64,000 bases of DNA from Pseudomonas sp. ADAK18 (lineage in GTDB: Bacteria; Pseudomonadota; Gammaproteobacteria; Pseudomonadales; Pseudomonadaceae). This document shows positions 27,363-36,451 of this stretch, piece after piece. The notes under the pieces were generated by a model. The model did no database searches. It worked only from the letters and a program-made list of their open reading frames with translations, and had not been told where the DNA came from. Within the stretch, counting starts at the first letter, position 1, and each line of letters starts with the position of its first letter. The DNA lies in NCBI RefSeq assembly GCF_012935695.1, contig NZ_CP052859.1, forward strand, positions 289,001 through 353,000, read 5' to 3'. The translations under genes and the position numbers were made by a program.

Positions 27363-27665
27363 ATGAAAAGTAAGGCCTCACTTCCCGTCTCCTACCGCCT
27401 CGGCGTGACATCGCGCGCGTTGGCGGCTGTCTTGGGCGGCTACTTGTTGGCTTCCCTGGCCAGTGTCTGTATGGCCTTCTGGCTACCCCTTTCACGGGCC
27501 GATGCGGTGGTCAGCGCGATGATGAGTTCTTTTGTGTTCTACCTGTTGGCGGTGATCTGGTGTTTTGCCTGCCGTAGCGCCTGGCGAGCCTGGTTTGGCA
27601 TCTTGGTACCCAGTGCGGTATTGGCGACGCTGGCGGGCGTCAGCCACTGGATGGTCCAGCCATGA
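27363..27665 (+). CDS. DUF3649 small membrane protein of an iron-uptake operon
   Basis: A 100-residue protein with three hydrophobic segments (about residues 17-38, 48-66, 72-95), matching DUF3649, a family found in pseudomonads ahead of PepSY-domain genes in iron-regulated operons. The ATG at 27363 is preferred to one 30 bases upstream. Its stop overlaps the start of the PepSY gene (ATGA), so translation is coupled. Function is unknown; it is likely a partner of the inner-membrane reductase or transporter encoded next. Confidence 0.8.
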   Translation: MKSKASLPVSYRLGVTSRALAAVLGGYLLASLASVCMAFWLPLSRADAVVSAMMSSFVFYLLAVIWCFACRSAWRAWFGILVPSAVLATLAGVSHWMVQP

Positions 27666-29233
27666 AAGAGGGCTTCCGTCAGGCCATGGCCTGGTTGCAC
27701 ACCTGGGCTGGGTTGATCTTCGGCTGGCTGCTGTTCGCGATTTTCCTGACGGGTACCTTGTCCTATTTCAAGGACGAAATGACCCACTGGATGCAGCCCG
27801 AGGTGCAGGCCCATCCTCTGGACAACGCCCGCAGCCTGGCGATGGCCCAGACCTATTTGCAACAACAGGCACCCAATGCCGCCCGCTGGTTTATCACCTT
27901 GCCTGACAGCCGCCAGCCGGGTCTGTCGGTGATGTGGCAGGACAAGGTCGACCCAGGCAAACGCGGCAATTTCATCCGCAAACGTCTCGACTCGCTTGCC
28001 GGCAGCGAGGTCCAGGCCCGAGAAAGTATGGGCGGCGAGTTCTTCTACCGCTTCCACTTCCAACTGCAAATGCCTTACCCGTGGGGCCGCTGGCTGTCGA
28101 CCATGGCAGCGATGGTGATGTTTATCGCGTTGATCACCGGGATCATCACCCACAAGAAAATCTTCAAGGACTTCTTCACCTTCCGCCCGCGCAAGGGCCA
28201 GCGCTCCTGGCTCGATGGGCATAACGCGGTGGGTGTGCTGGTGTTGCCGTTTCATTTGATGATCACCTACAGCAGCCTGGTGATTTTCATGAGCATGGTG
28301 ATGCCGGCAACCATCGTGGCCTCCTACGGCAGTACCGACGCGTTTTTCGATGACCTGTTCCCGGCCACTAATAATGCGCCCGCCTTGGGGCAGCCTGCGC
28401 CGTTGCTGGCGCTGGGCCCGATGTATGACGAGGCACGCAAACAATGGGGCGGCGGCCACGTCGAACGGTTGGTGGTGAACAACCCGGGGGATGTGAACGC
28501 TTCGGTTAATGTGATCCGCGCCGGTTCCGATCGAGTGGTGCATGATTTTGGCAGCGTTGTGTCGTTCAACGGCGCCAGTGGTGAAGTGGTGCGGGTCAGT
28601 ACCGAGCAATCCCTGCCCATGGCCATCAGTGGCAGTTTCTACGGCTTGCACATGGGGCATTTTGCCGGCCCGGTGTTGCGTTGGTTGTATTTCATTTGTG
28701 GCTTGGCGGGCACGGCGATGATCGGCACCGGGCTGGTGATCTGGTTGGGCAAGCGTCAGCTCAAACATGCCAAGACCGGCGTCATGCCGTTTGAGTTGCG
28801 GCTGGTGGAAGTGCTGAACATCGCCAGCATGTCGGGGTTGATGATCGCCATCGGCGCGTTCTTCTGGGCCAATCGGCTGCTGCCGGTCGGGTTTGCCGAG
28901 CGCTCAAGTTGGGAAGTACAGAGCTTCTTTATTGCCTGGGGCCTGACCGTACTGCATGCGACGGTACGGCGCGGGCGCCAGGGTTGGGTCGAGCAACTGA
29001 GCCTGGGTGCGTTGCTGTTTATCGGTGTGCCGCTGCTTAACGCCTTGACTACCTCCCAGCACCTTGGGGTGTCGCTGGTTCAGGGCGACTGGGCCATGGC
29101 CGGCTTCGACCTGACCTGCCTGGGCAGTGGCATATTCCTCGCCTGGGCCGCCTGGAAAATGCAGCATCGCGCAGTGCCGCAACTCAAGGCTGAGCGTGCC
29201 CGCGCACTGTCTCTCAAGGGCGAGGTGAACTGA
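27662..29233 (+). CDS. PepSY-associated transmembrane protein, probable ferric-siderophore reductase-like
   Basis: A 523-residue inner-membrane protein with an N-terminal helix (HTWAGLIFGWLLFAIFLTGTLSYF), a periplasmic loop, further helices near residues 150, 200, 340 and a cluster of four near the C-terminus. It matches the PepSY-associated TM family; several members act in ferric-siderophore reduction in the periplasm. The conserved His residues in the helices (HTWAG, HKKIF, HNAVGV) fit haem coordination. It is flanked by DUF3649 and DUF3325 genes with overlapping start/stop codons, forming one Fur-linked operon. Confidence 0.85.
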   Translation: MKEGFRQAMAWLHTWAGLIFGWLLFAIFLTGTLSYFKDEMTHWMQPEVQAHPLDNARSLAMAQTYLQQQAPNAARWFITLPDSRQPGLSVMWQDKVDPGKRGNFIRKRLDSLAGSEVQARESMGGEFFYRFHFQLQMPYPWGRWLSTMAAMVMFIALITGIITHKKIFKDFFTFRPRKGQRSWLDGHNAVGVLVLPFHLMITYSSLVIFMSMVMPATIVASYGSTDAFFDDLFPATNNAPALGQPAPLLALGPMYDEARKQWGGGHVERLVVNNPGDVNASVNVIRAGSDRVVHDFGSVVSFNGASGEVVRVSTEQSLPMAISGSFYGLHMGHFAGPVLRWLYFICGLAGTAMIGTGLVIWLGKRQLKHAKTGVMPFELRLVEVLNIASMSGLMIAIGAFFWANRLLPVGFAERSSWEVQSFFIAWGLTVLHATVRRGRQGWVEQLSLGALLFIGVPLLNALTTSQHLGVSLVQGDWAMAGFDLTCLGSGIFLAWAAWKMQHRAVPQLKAERARALSLKGEVN

Positions 29234-29559
29234 TGCTGCTGGCGCTGCTGCTGTGTTACGTCGGATTCACTGTGTTGTGCCTGTCCACCGACCGCCACCA
29301 TGGCGAGTTGCTGCGCAGCAAGCCATCGCCGAGCCGGCGGCTGGCCTTGCGTCTCGGTGGTTGGTTGCTGCTGATCGTGTCGATCTGGCCAGCGGTGCGC
29401 GTCACCGGTTGGGGCCAGGGTTTGGTGGAGTGGTGTGCGGTGCTGATGTGCAGTGCTTTGCTGCTGGTGTTGCTGTTGCCGTACCGGCCAAGGTTGGCCT
29501 TGATCCTGGCTGGCGTCAGCCTGCTGGCCAGCCCGGTTGCGGCCGTCGCAACACTTTGA
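29233..29559 (+). CDS. DUF3325 membrane protein
   Basis: A 108-residue protein with three or four hydrophobic segments covering most of its length (LLALLLCYVGFTVLCL at the start), matching DUF3325, the usual third member of the DUF3649-PepSY-DUF3325 operon. Its ATG overlaps the stop of the PepSY gene by one base. No catalytic residues are apparent. It is followed by a 12-base gap and an ECF sigma factor on the same strand, which may be partly co-transcribed. Confidence 0.8.
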   Translation: MLLALLLCYVGFTVLCLSTDRHHGELLRSKPSPSRRLALRLGGWLLLIVSIWPAVRVTGWGQGLVEWCAVLMCSALLLVLLLPYRPRLALILAGVSLLASPVAAVATL

Positions 29560-29570
29560 GCGCACCCTTG

Positions 29571-30146
29571 ATGATCACCACGCCACCCGAATCCCAGGAT
29601 TGCCAGCACGCCGAATCGGCCGGTGGACGTGCGCATTTTTTACAGGTGTTTTTGTCCCAGCGTTCGCAGATGGAAGCGCTGGTCAGCCGTCGTGTCGGTT
29701 GCCGGGCGACGGCGGCGGATTTGGTCCAGGACTTGTTCCTGCGCTTCTGGCGTCGGCCGCTGGTGCAGGTCGAAGAACTCAGCACTTACCTGCTGCGTTG
29801 CGCCGGTAATATCGCCATCGATCACCTGCGCAGCGAAGGCGCGCGCGTGCGCAGCAACGAAGGCTGGTTGCCGGAACAACAGCACAACCAGAGTTGTGAA
29901 CCCCAGGCCGCGCTGGAAGCCGGCAACGACCTGCGGCATGTCGAAGCCGCCTTGCGCAGCTTGCCCGAGCGCACACGACAGATCTTTTTGCTCAACCGGA
30001 TTCACGGTCGTAAGTACGTCGAGATCGCCAAGGCCATGAGCCTGTCCCAAAGCGCCGTGGAAAAACATATGATGCGTGCCCTCGAAGCCTGCAAGGCCAG
30101 CCTTCGTGAACCCTCATTGCCACGCTCGCCAGGGAAAGCACCGTGA
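29571..30146 (+). CDS. FecI-like ECF sigma factor
   Basis: A 191-residue ECF sigma factor: region 2 (MEALVSRRVGCRATAADLVQDLFLRFWRRP, then STYLLRCAGNIAIDHLR) and region 4 (LPERTRQIFLLNRIHGRKYVEIAKAMSLSQSAVEKHMMRAL). It belongs to the iron-starvation FecI-like group. The ATG at 29571 is the best in-frame start although its ribosome site is weak. It overlaps the following FecR-like gene by four bases. Its signalling receptor is not the receptor directly downstream, which lacks an STN domain, but may be the one at 34019. Confidence 0.9.
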   Translation: MITTPPESQDCQHAESAGGRAHFLQVFLSQRSQMEALVSRRVGCRATAADLVQDLFLRFWRRPLVQVEELSTYLLRCAGNIAIDHLRSEGARVRSNEGWLPEQQHNQSCEPQAALEAGNDLRHVEAALRSLPERTRQIFLLNRIHGRKYVEIAKAMSLSQSAVEKHMMRALEACKASLREPSLPRSPGKAP

Positions 30147-31132
30147 TCACCTCTTTCAGCGTCACCCCGACGCCCGAACAGGAACAGGCCGCACTGGCCT
30201 GGCTGAGTCTGCTCCACGACCATCCCAGCAGCGGCGATCAAGCCACGTTCAGCCGTTGGTTGCGCGCCGATCCGGCTCACGCCTGTGCCTACGCCCAAGC
30301 CCAAGTGCTGTGGGAATTGAGCGAAGTGCCGGCGCGAGCACTCGCGCAGGAAGAAACCGTGGTGTTGCAGGGTTATCTGAATGCGATGGACCGTTCAAAA
30401 CGCTCAAGCGTACGGCGCTGGTCGGGTGCCTTGGCGATGGCCGCGTGCCTGTTGTTGATGGTGGCTGTCGGTGCCGGTTGGCAGCCGTCGCGCTGGGTCG
30501 AAGACTTCGGCGCCGATTACGTGACGGCGCCGGGTGAGGTGAAGACGCTCATCCTGGCGGATCAATCCAGGGTCACCCTGGATGCTGACAGCTCCATCGC
30601 CGTGGATTTCAGCCATGGCGAACGCCATATTCAACTGCGTCGTGGTGCCGGTTTTTTCAGCGTGAGCCACACCGGCGAACCCTTTGTGGTGGAGGCGGGC
30701 AGCGGTGAAGCGCGGGTGCTGGGCACACAATTTGAAGTGCGCCTGCAACCGGCGGGCGCCCAGGTAACGGTGTTATCCGGGCGCGTGGGTGTCACGCCAT
30801 CCAAGAGCGGGCAGCAGCAGATTCTCACCGCTGGCCAGCAAGTGGCCTACGCGGATGGCGTCGCCGATGAGCTGCATGCTGTCGACAGCGAGTCGCGCCT
30901 GGCCTGGCGCGACGGCTGGCTCAACTACTACAAGGCGCCCCTGGCCGATGTGGTCCAGGACCTGCGCCGCTACTACCCGGGGCGTATCCTGTTGCTCAAT
31001 GACGACCTCGGCAACCGCCGCGTCAGTGGCAGCTTTCCGAGCCAGGATCCGCAGTCGGTCATCAGCGCCTTGCAGGCAGTTTTGGGGTTCGAACAGCACA
31101 CCGTACTGGGTCGTGTAATTGTGTTGCGCTAG
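30143..31132 (+). CDS. FecR-like anti-sigma factor
   Basis: A 329-residue inner-membrane protein: N-terminal cytoplasmic DUF4880-type domain (EQEQAALAWLSLLHDHPSSGDQATFSRWLRADPAHACAYAQA), one transmembrane helix (about residues 95-112) and a periplasmic FecR domain (GEVKTLILADQSRVTLDADSSIAV) with a secretin/STN-like C-terminal part that contacts the receptor. The start is GTG, overlapping the sigma gene stop. It should hold the sigma factor until a TonB receptor signals. Confidence 0.9.
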   Translation: MITSFSVTPTPEQEQAALAWLSLLHDHPSSGDQATFSRWLRADPAHACAYAQAQVLWELSEVPARALAQEETVVLQGYLNAMDRSKRSSVRRWSGALAMAACLLLMVAVGAGWQPSRWVEDFGADYVTAPGEVKTLILADQSRVTLDADSSIAVDFSHGERHIQLRRGAGFFSVSHTGEPFVVEAGSGEARVLGTQFEVRLQPAGAQVTVLSGRVGVTPSKSGQQQILTAGQQVAYADGVADELHAVDSESRLAWRDGWLNYYKAPLADVVQDLRRYYPGRILLLNDDLGNRRVSGSFPSQDPQSVISALQAVLGFEQHTVLGRVIVLR

Positions 31133-31231
31133 ACATCAATTGCCGCGCGAGCAGCCCATTCGCATCAATGTTTTTCCTGAATCTCTCTTTCGCCTATCGC
31201 TACAGGCCATGCACCACGGCGCATGCAGACC

Positions 31232-31281
31232 CTTCATCTAACCTTCATCGCAATTACCAAAACCTGTCACCAAACCGTTAC
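31232..31281 (+). promoter_or_regulatory. Candidate PHO boxes upstream of a TonB receptor gene
   Basis: CTGTCAC-CAAA-CCGTTAC (31264-31281) keeps the 7-4-7 pattern of a PhoB site (11-base period), and CTTCATC repeats at 31232 and 31243 with the same 11-base period. They lie 120-170 bases before the receptor start. Match is partial, so this is a candidate only. Confidence 0.45.
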
Positions 31282-31403
31282 ACGAGGCGCGGATGATCGC
31301 CGGATTCCTGAGCAGATGGTCAGGAAGATTGGCGTCTTCTGTCAGCTCAGTCCCGACGCAAATTCCTCCCTACAACAGAAAAATGTAAGCAAGGGATCTA
31401 CTC

Positions 31404-33644
31404 GTGAAGATCAACAAACTCTCTGCCCTGCTTTTAGCATCGGGCCTGGGCAGCTTTGCGCCGCTGGTTCTGGCGGACGACACCCAAGATGTTGGCTCGG
31501 TGAATGTGGCCGGTAAACAAACCTTGGGCAACGGCCACATGATCCGGGAAGAAAGCGCCAAGGCACGGTCGACGGTGACCAAGGAAGCCATGGACGAAAT
31601 GTCGGCCACGGCCAACGCCATCGACAAACTCAAATACACACCGGGCATCAACGTTTCCAGTGATGACGCCAGCGGTACCAGCGGCACCAGCTTCACCATG
31701 CGCGGCATGAACTCCGACCAGGTCGGGGTTTCCATGGACGGTGTGCCGATCAACGACTCCGGCAACTACAGCGTTTATTCAAACCAGTTCGGCGACCCGG
31801 AAAACCTGGCAGAAGTGTTTGTCACTCAGGGCTCTTCGGAAGCGGACGGCCCGCACATTGGCTCCAGCGGCGGCAACATTGGCATGATCACGGTTCGGCC
31901 AACCAAGGAGTCCGGGGTTTTCGTCAAACAGATCGTCGGCGCCAATGCCCTGCGCAAGACTTTCGCACGGATCAATACTGGTGAGATGGGTGGTTTCAAG
32001 TCCTGGATTTCGGCGTCCCATCTTGAAGGTGACAAATGGCGCGGCGAGGGCACGATGCGCAGTGACAAGGTTGAATGGAGCGGCTTGTTCGAAGATGACA
32101 ACGGCAATTCCACCCAGGCCATCGTGAAATACAACAAGCAGGAAAACTACAACTACAGTTCCTTGAGCAAGGCACAGTTCCAACAGCAGGGACGGAAGCT
32201 GGACTATGCTGAAACACCGGTCTACAAGGGCGGCTTGCTGTCATCTTCCTACAAGCTCAACCGCAACCCGTTTGAAAGCGTCAATGCGACGCTCACCCAG
32301 CGCTGGCAACTGCGTGACAACCTGTCCCTGACCGTCACGCCTTATTATTACTGGGCCAGCGGCGGCAGCTTCAGCGGCCAGACTGCTTCCAATCTGGGGC
32401 CGAAGTCCGACAAGGCCGGCAACTACGACCTGAGTAACCTGCAATCGGCCAACTATTACCGCCCATCATGGACCGAGACCTGGCGTCCTGGCGTCACCGC
32501 CAAAATGAAATGGGACATCAACGAAGAGCACAGCCTGGACTACGGCTACTGGTACGAACGCGCACGCCAGCGCCAGACCCAGCCGTTTATCGGGATCAAC
32601 AGCGAAGGCGCACCCAATGATGTGTGGGGCGACTACAACAGCGGCAACCAAGTGGTCGACAAGAACGGCGCCACCGTTCAGGGCCGCCACTACTACACTG
32701 AGACCCCGTCGCAAAAGCTCTGGGTCCAGGACAGTTGGCAAGCAACCCCGGACCTGAGTTTTGTCGGCGGCGTGGCTTACCAGTATGTCGAGCGTGACGG
32801 CAACAACCTGGGCAGCCTGTACGATCAGGCGGAAAAACGTAACGCCCGCTACCATCAGTTCCTGCCCAACTTCAGTGCCAAGTACCAGGTCGATGAGAGT
32901 AACCAGGCGTTCTACAACGTCACCCGCAACATGCGTACGCCGCCCAACTACGTGCTGTACAACAAGGGTGATTCCTTAAGCCTCAGCCCCGAGTTGAGCT
33001 GGAACCAGGAGTTGGGCTGGCGTTACACCGAAGAGAAGATGGCGCTGAGCGCGACCCTGTTCTACATCACCTTCAAAGACCGTCAACTGTCGACCACCGA
33101 CCTCAACGGCGACTTCGTGATGGCCAACGTCGGCGACGTGACCAACAAGGGGCTGGAACTGGAATGGAGCGGCCTGCTGCCGCACAACTTCAACTACTAC
33201 GCGTCCTACACCTACACCAAGTCGGAGCAGCAAGACGACTTCGTCAGCAAGAACGTATTGTTGCCGACCTCGGGCAAGCAGTTGGCCAACGTGCCGGAAA
33301 ACATGTTTAACCTGGTCTTCGGTTATGACGACTCGCTGTTCTACGGCAACATCGCGGGCAAGTACGTGGGCAGCTTCTATGGTGACTTGACCAACAACGA
33401 GAAGATCGAAGGCCGCACGGTGTTTGACCTCAACGCCGGTATTTACTTGCCGGTGGATAAAAAAGTCATCAAGTCGGCGACCCTGCGTTTCTCGATGCTC
33501 AACGTGTTCGACAAGGAATACCTGAGCTCGGCGCGCACCGTGTCGTTCAACTCGGCACCGGTCAACGGCCTGGGGGCAAGCACCGCGTTTTATAACGTGG
33601 GTGAAGAGCGTACGGCGATGGTTTCCCTGGAAGCCAATTTCTAA
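31404..33644 (+). CDS. TonB-dependent receptor without signalling domain
   Basis: A 746-residue outer-membrane receptor: signal peptide (residues 1-24, ending VLA-DD), a short N-terminus with TonB-box-like VGSVNVAG, plug domain (DKLKYTPGINVSSDD, SFTMRGMNSDQVGVSMDGVPIND) and beta-barrel ending in VSLEANF. There is no STN domain, so it cannot signal to the FecR-like protein upstream in the usual way. GTG start with AAGGGA site. Ligand unknown; PHO-box-like repeats upstream raise the possibility of phosphate-controlled expression. Confidence 0.88.
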   Translation: MKINKLSALLLASGLGSFAPLVLADDTQDVGSVNVAGKQTLGNGHMIREESAKARSTVTKEAMDEMSATANAIDKLKYTPGINVSSDDASGTSGTSFTMRGMNSDQVGVSMDGVPINDSGNYSVYSNQFGDPENLAEVFVTQGSSEADGPHIGSSGGNIGMITVRPTKESGVFVKQIVGANALRKTFARINTGEMGGFKSWISASHLEGDKWRGEGTMRSDKVEWSGLFEDDNGNSTQAIVKYNKQENYNYSSLSKAQFQQQGRKLDYAETPVYKGGLLSSSYKLNRNPFESVNATLTQRWQLRDNLSLTVTPYYYWASGGSFSGQTASNLGPKSDKAGNYDLSNLQSANYYRPSWTETWRPGVTAKMKWDINEEHSLDYGYWYERARQRQTQPFIGINSEGAPNDVWGDYNSGNQVVDKNGATVQGRHYYTETPSQKLWVQDSWQATPDLSFVGGVAYQYVERDGNNLGSLYDQAEKRNARYHQFLPNFSAKYQVDESNQAFYNVTRNMRTPPNYVLYNKGDSLSLSPELSWNQELGWRYTEEKMALSATLFYITFKDRQLSTTDLNGDFVMANVGDVTNKGLELEWSGLLPHNFNYYASYTYTKSEQQDDFVSKNVLLPTSGKQLANVPENMFNLVFGYDDSLFYGNIAGKYVGSFYGDLTNNEKIEGRTVFDLNAGIYLPVDKKVIKSATLRFSMLNVFDKEYLSSARTVSFNSAPVNGLGASTAFYNVGEERTAMVSLEANF

Positions 33645-33647
33645 CCG

Positions 33648-33888
33648 CTGTGGCGAGTGGGCTTCCTGTGGCAGTCGGGCTTCCTGTGGTGAACGGGCTT
33701 CCTGTGGCGAGCGGGCTTGCCCGCGTTGGGCCGCGAAGCGGCCCCATAACGTCACCGCGCTCTTTCAGAAGAAACGCGGTGACAGGTTTCAGGGCTGCTT
33801 CGCAGCCCAACGCGGGCAAGCCCGCTCGCCACAGGAAGCCCGTTCACCACAGGAAGCTCGTTTGCCACAGGAAACGGGCTCGCCACAA
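33648..33888. repeat. 241-bp nested palindrome made of 18-bp REP-like units
   Basis: The left arm holds three 18-bp direct units (33648, 33666, 33684; CTGTGGCGAGTGGGCTTC and variants) and a fourth that runs into GCGGGCTTGCCCGCG; the right arm mirrors them in reverse complement. Inside are GGGCCGC/GCGGCCC and GGGCTGC/GCAGCCC hairpins and a central GTCACCGCG/CGCGGTGAC stem (33751-33783). It lies 3 bases after a receptor gene. Confidence 0.85.
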
Positions 33889-34018
33889 AGGTCTTCTCAT
33901 CACTGTTTCTGAAAAATATTTTCAGTTTGCCATGAGGTAAACCCACCCCTCATCCGTGTAGTGCTTGAAACTGCGATTAATTCGCATTAACAGCGCTTCT
34001 CTACACGGGTTCTCAAGC
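33889..34018. other. Promoter region of the second TonB receptor
   Basis: Together with the palindrome before it this makes a 370-base gap between receptor genes. It is AT-rich and contains a small CTGAAA/TTTCAG hairpin near 33908. I see no convincing Fur box. Confidence 0.4.
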
Positions 34019-36451
34019 ATGAAGTCCAGGGCAACGTCGGCGACAGGTGGTTTGGTTAAGCAATGGCTGGGAGCCTCGGTGATGGTGGTGTCGGGGCTGG
34101 CGTTGTTGCCCTTGTCGGTGGCGCGGGCGGCGGAGTCGGAGCAGCAAAGCACGGTGTTCAGCTTTGCCCTGGCGGCCAAGCCGTTACCTCAGGCGTTGAG
34201 TGAGTTCAGCCGGGTCACCGGGATCAGCGTGGTCTACACCGATGAAGCGCCCTATGGCCTCAACGCCCCGGCGGTCAACGGACGGATGAGTGCGGCCCAG
34301 GCCATGCAGCGTTTGCTCGGCAGTTCCGGTTTCACCTTCCGCCAGATCGACGCCCGTACCCTGGTCTTGGAGCCACAACCCACCGAAGGTGCGTTGAATC
34401 TGGGCGCCACCACCATCAGTGGCCTGGGCCAATCCGAGGAAACCACCAGCTATCAGCCACCGCCCACCAGTTCGGTGATGCGCTCCCAGGGCTTGCTGCT
34501 GGAAACCCCGCAAACCGTCAACGTGGTACCGGCTCAGGTCATTCGCGATCAGGTGCCGCGTAATCTTGACGATGCCTTGGCCAACGTCAGCGGTATCACT
34601 CAAGCCAACACCCTGGGCAGCACCCAGGACGCGGTGATGCTGCGCGGCTTTGGCGACAACCGTAACGGTTCGATCATGCGCGACGGTATGCCAGTGGTGC
34701 AGGGCAGGGCGCTGAACTCCACGGCGGAGCGGGTCGAAGTGCTCAAGGGCCCGGCGTCGTTGTTGTACGGCATCCAGGACCCGGGCGGCGTGGTCAATAT
34801 TGTCAGCAAAAAGCCCGAACTGACCCAGTCCACCGCCCTGACCGTGCGCGGCTCGACCTTCGGCAGCGGCAAGAACGGCAGCGGTGGCAACCTCGACACC
34901 ACCGGCCCCATCGGTGACTCGGGCCTGGCGTACCGCCTGATCGTCGACCATGAAGATGAAGATTACTGGCGTAACTTTGGCACCTATCGCGAAAGCCTGA
35001 TCGCGCCGTCCCTGGCCTGGTATGGCGAGAACACCAAGCTGCTGTTCGCGTATGAACATCGGGAATTTCTCTCGCCCTTCGACCGTGGCACCGCCATCGA
35101 CCCGAAGACCAATCACCCGCTGGACATCCCGGCCACCCGTCGCCTGGATGAGCCTTTCAACAATATGGAAGGCCGCTCCGATCTGTACCGCTTTGAAGCC
35201 GACCATGACCTGAACGACGACTGGAAAGCCCACTTCGGCTACAGCTGGAACCGCGAAACCTATGACGCCAGTCAGGTGCGTGTGAGCAAGGTCAACGCAA
35301 ACGGCACCCTGACCCGCAGTATGGACGGCACCCAGGGCGCGCTGACCACTGACCGTTTCGCTACCGCCAGCCTTGAAGGCAAGGTCGATGTGGCCGGCAT
35401 GCGCCATGACTTGGTGTTCGGCCTGGATGACGAGTATCGCAAGATCTACCGTGCCGATCTGATTCGCCAGGCCAGCCGCAGCACTTTCAGCTACACCGAC
35501 CCGGTGTATGGCCGTGAAGTGGCCGGCAGCACCGTCAGCGCTCCGGACAGTAACCAGACCGACTTGCTGCGCAGTGACTCGCTGTTCTTCCAGGACGCCA
35601 TCCACCTGACCGACCAGTGGATCCTGGTGGGCGGCGCACGCTTCCAGAAATACGACCAGTACGCCGGTAAAGGCGTGCCGTTCACCGCCAACACCGATGG
35701 TAACGGCCAGAAGTGGGTGCCGCGGGTTGGCCTGGTGTATCGCTACACCGATGAATTGTCGTTCTACGGCAGTTACACCGAGTCGTTCAAACCCAACTCC
35801 ACCATCGCGCCGCTGGCCAACAAGAGCGTGCTGGATGGCAGCCTTGAGCCGGAAGAATCCAAGTCCTGGGAATTGGGGACCAAGCTCGACATGCCAGGGC
35901 GTATTACCGCTAGCGCCGCGTTGTTCAATATCGACAAACGCAACGTGCTGGTATCGGTGGGCGAAGGCCTGACCTCGGTCTACAGCGTCGCAGGCAAGGT
36001 GCGCTCCCGTGGCCTGGAGTTGGATCTCAGTGGCCAGTTGACCGATCAGTGGAGCTTGATCGGTAGTTATGCCTACACCGATGCCAAGGTCACCGAAGAC
36101 CCGGCGTTGAAAGGCAAACGCCTGCAAAACGTGGCGAAGAATACGGGCTCGCTGTCGGCGGTCTATGACTTCGGCAGCATTGTCGGCGGCGACCAACTGC
36201 GTGTCGGCGCCGGTGCGCGTTACGTCGGCGAGCGAGCTGGGGATGCCACCAATAGCTTCGAGTTGCCGGGCTACACCGTGGCCGATGTGTTTGCCACCTA
36301 CGACACCAAGGTTGACGGGCAGAAGGTCAAGTTTCAGCTCAACGTGAAGAACCTGTTTGACCGCACCTACTACACCTCCGCCGTCAGCACGTCCTTTGTA
36401 TCGATTGGCGATGCACGGCAGGTGTCGGTCTCGAGCACCCTGGAGTTCTGA
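34019..36451 (+). CDS. TonB-dependent siderophore receptor with STN signalling domain
   Basis: An 810-residue outer-membrane receptor: signal peptide (about 1-38, ending ARA-AE), STN domain (VFSFALAAKPLPQALSEFSRVTGISVVYT to about residue 120), plug (QTVNVVPAQVIRDQVPRNLDDALANVSGI; VEVLKGPASLLYG) and barrel ending SVSSTLEF. It resembles FpvA/FoxA-type ferric-siderophore receptors. The ATG at 34019 gives a normal signal peptide; a TTG 54 bases upstream is less likely. The STN domain makes it the best local partner for the FecI/FecR-like pair at 29571-31132. Its stop overlaps the next start by one base. Confidence 0.92.
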   Translation: MKSRATSATGGLVKQWLGASVMVVSGLALLPLSVARAAESEQQSTVFSFALAAKPLPQALSEFSRVTGISVVYTDEAPYGLNAPAVNGRMSAAQAMQRLLGSSGFTFRQIDARTLVLEPQPTEGALNLGATTISGLGQSEETTSYQPPPTSSVMRSQGLLLETPQTVNVVPAQVIRDQVPRNLDDALANVSGITQANTLGSTQDAVMLRGFGDNRNGSIMRDGMPVVQGRALNSTAERVEVLKGPASLLYGIQDPGGVVNIVSKKPELTQSTALTVRGSTFGSGKNGSGGNLDTTGPIGDSGLAYRLIVDHEDEDYWRNFGTYRESLIAPSLAWYGENTKLLFAYEHREFLSPFDRGTAIDPKTNHPLDIPATRRLDEPFNNMEGRSDLYRFEADHDLNDDWKAHFGYSWNRETYDASQVRVSKVNANGTLTRSMDGTQGALTTDRFATASLEGKVDVAGMRHDLVFGLDDEYRKIYRADLIRQASRSTFSYTDPVYGREVAGSTVSAPDSNQTDLLRSDSLFFQDAIHLTDQWILVGGARFQKYDQYAGKGVPFTANTDGNGQKWVPRVGLVYRYTDELSFYGSYTESFKPNSTIAPLANKSVLDGSLEPEESKSWELGTKLDMPGRITASAALFNIDKRNVLVSVGEGLTSVYSVAGKVRSRGLELDLSGQLTDQWSLIGSYAYTDAKVTEDPALKGKRLQNVAKNTGSLSAVYDFGSIVGGDQLRVGAGARYVGERAGDATNSFELPGYTVADVFATYDTKVDGQKVKFQLNVKNLFDRTYYTSAVSTSFVSIGDARQVSVSSTLEF

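Noticed and set aside
33648..33888. CRISPR array
   Set aside because: The repeat units are 18 bp with no spacers, and the second half is the mirror image of the first; this is a palindromic REP-like structure.
33650..33940. Short gene with LPVASG-type repeats
   Set aside because: The repeats are a by-product of the 18-bp DNA units, and similar frames occur on both strands; no ribosome site.
33889..34018. Fur box before the STN-type siderophore receptor
   Set aside because: AT-rich segments are present but none approaches the 19-base consensus well enough.
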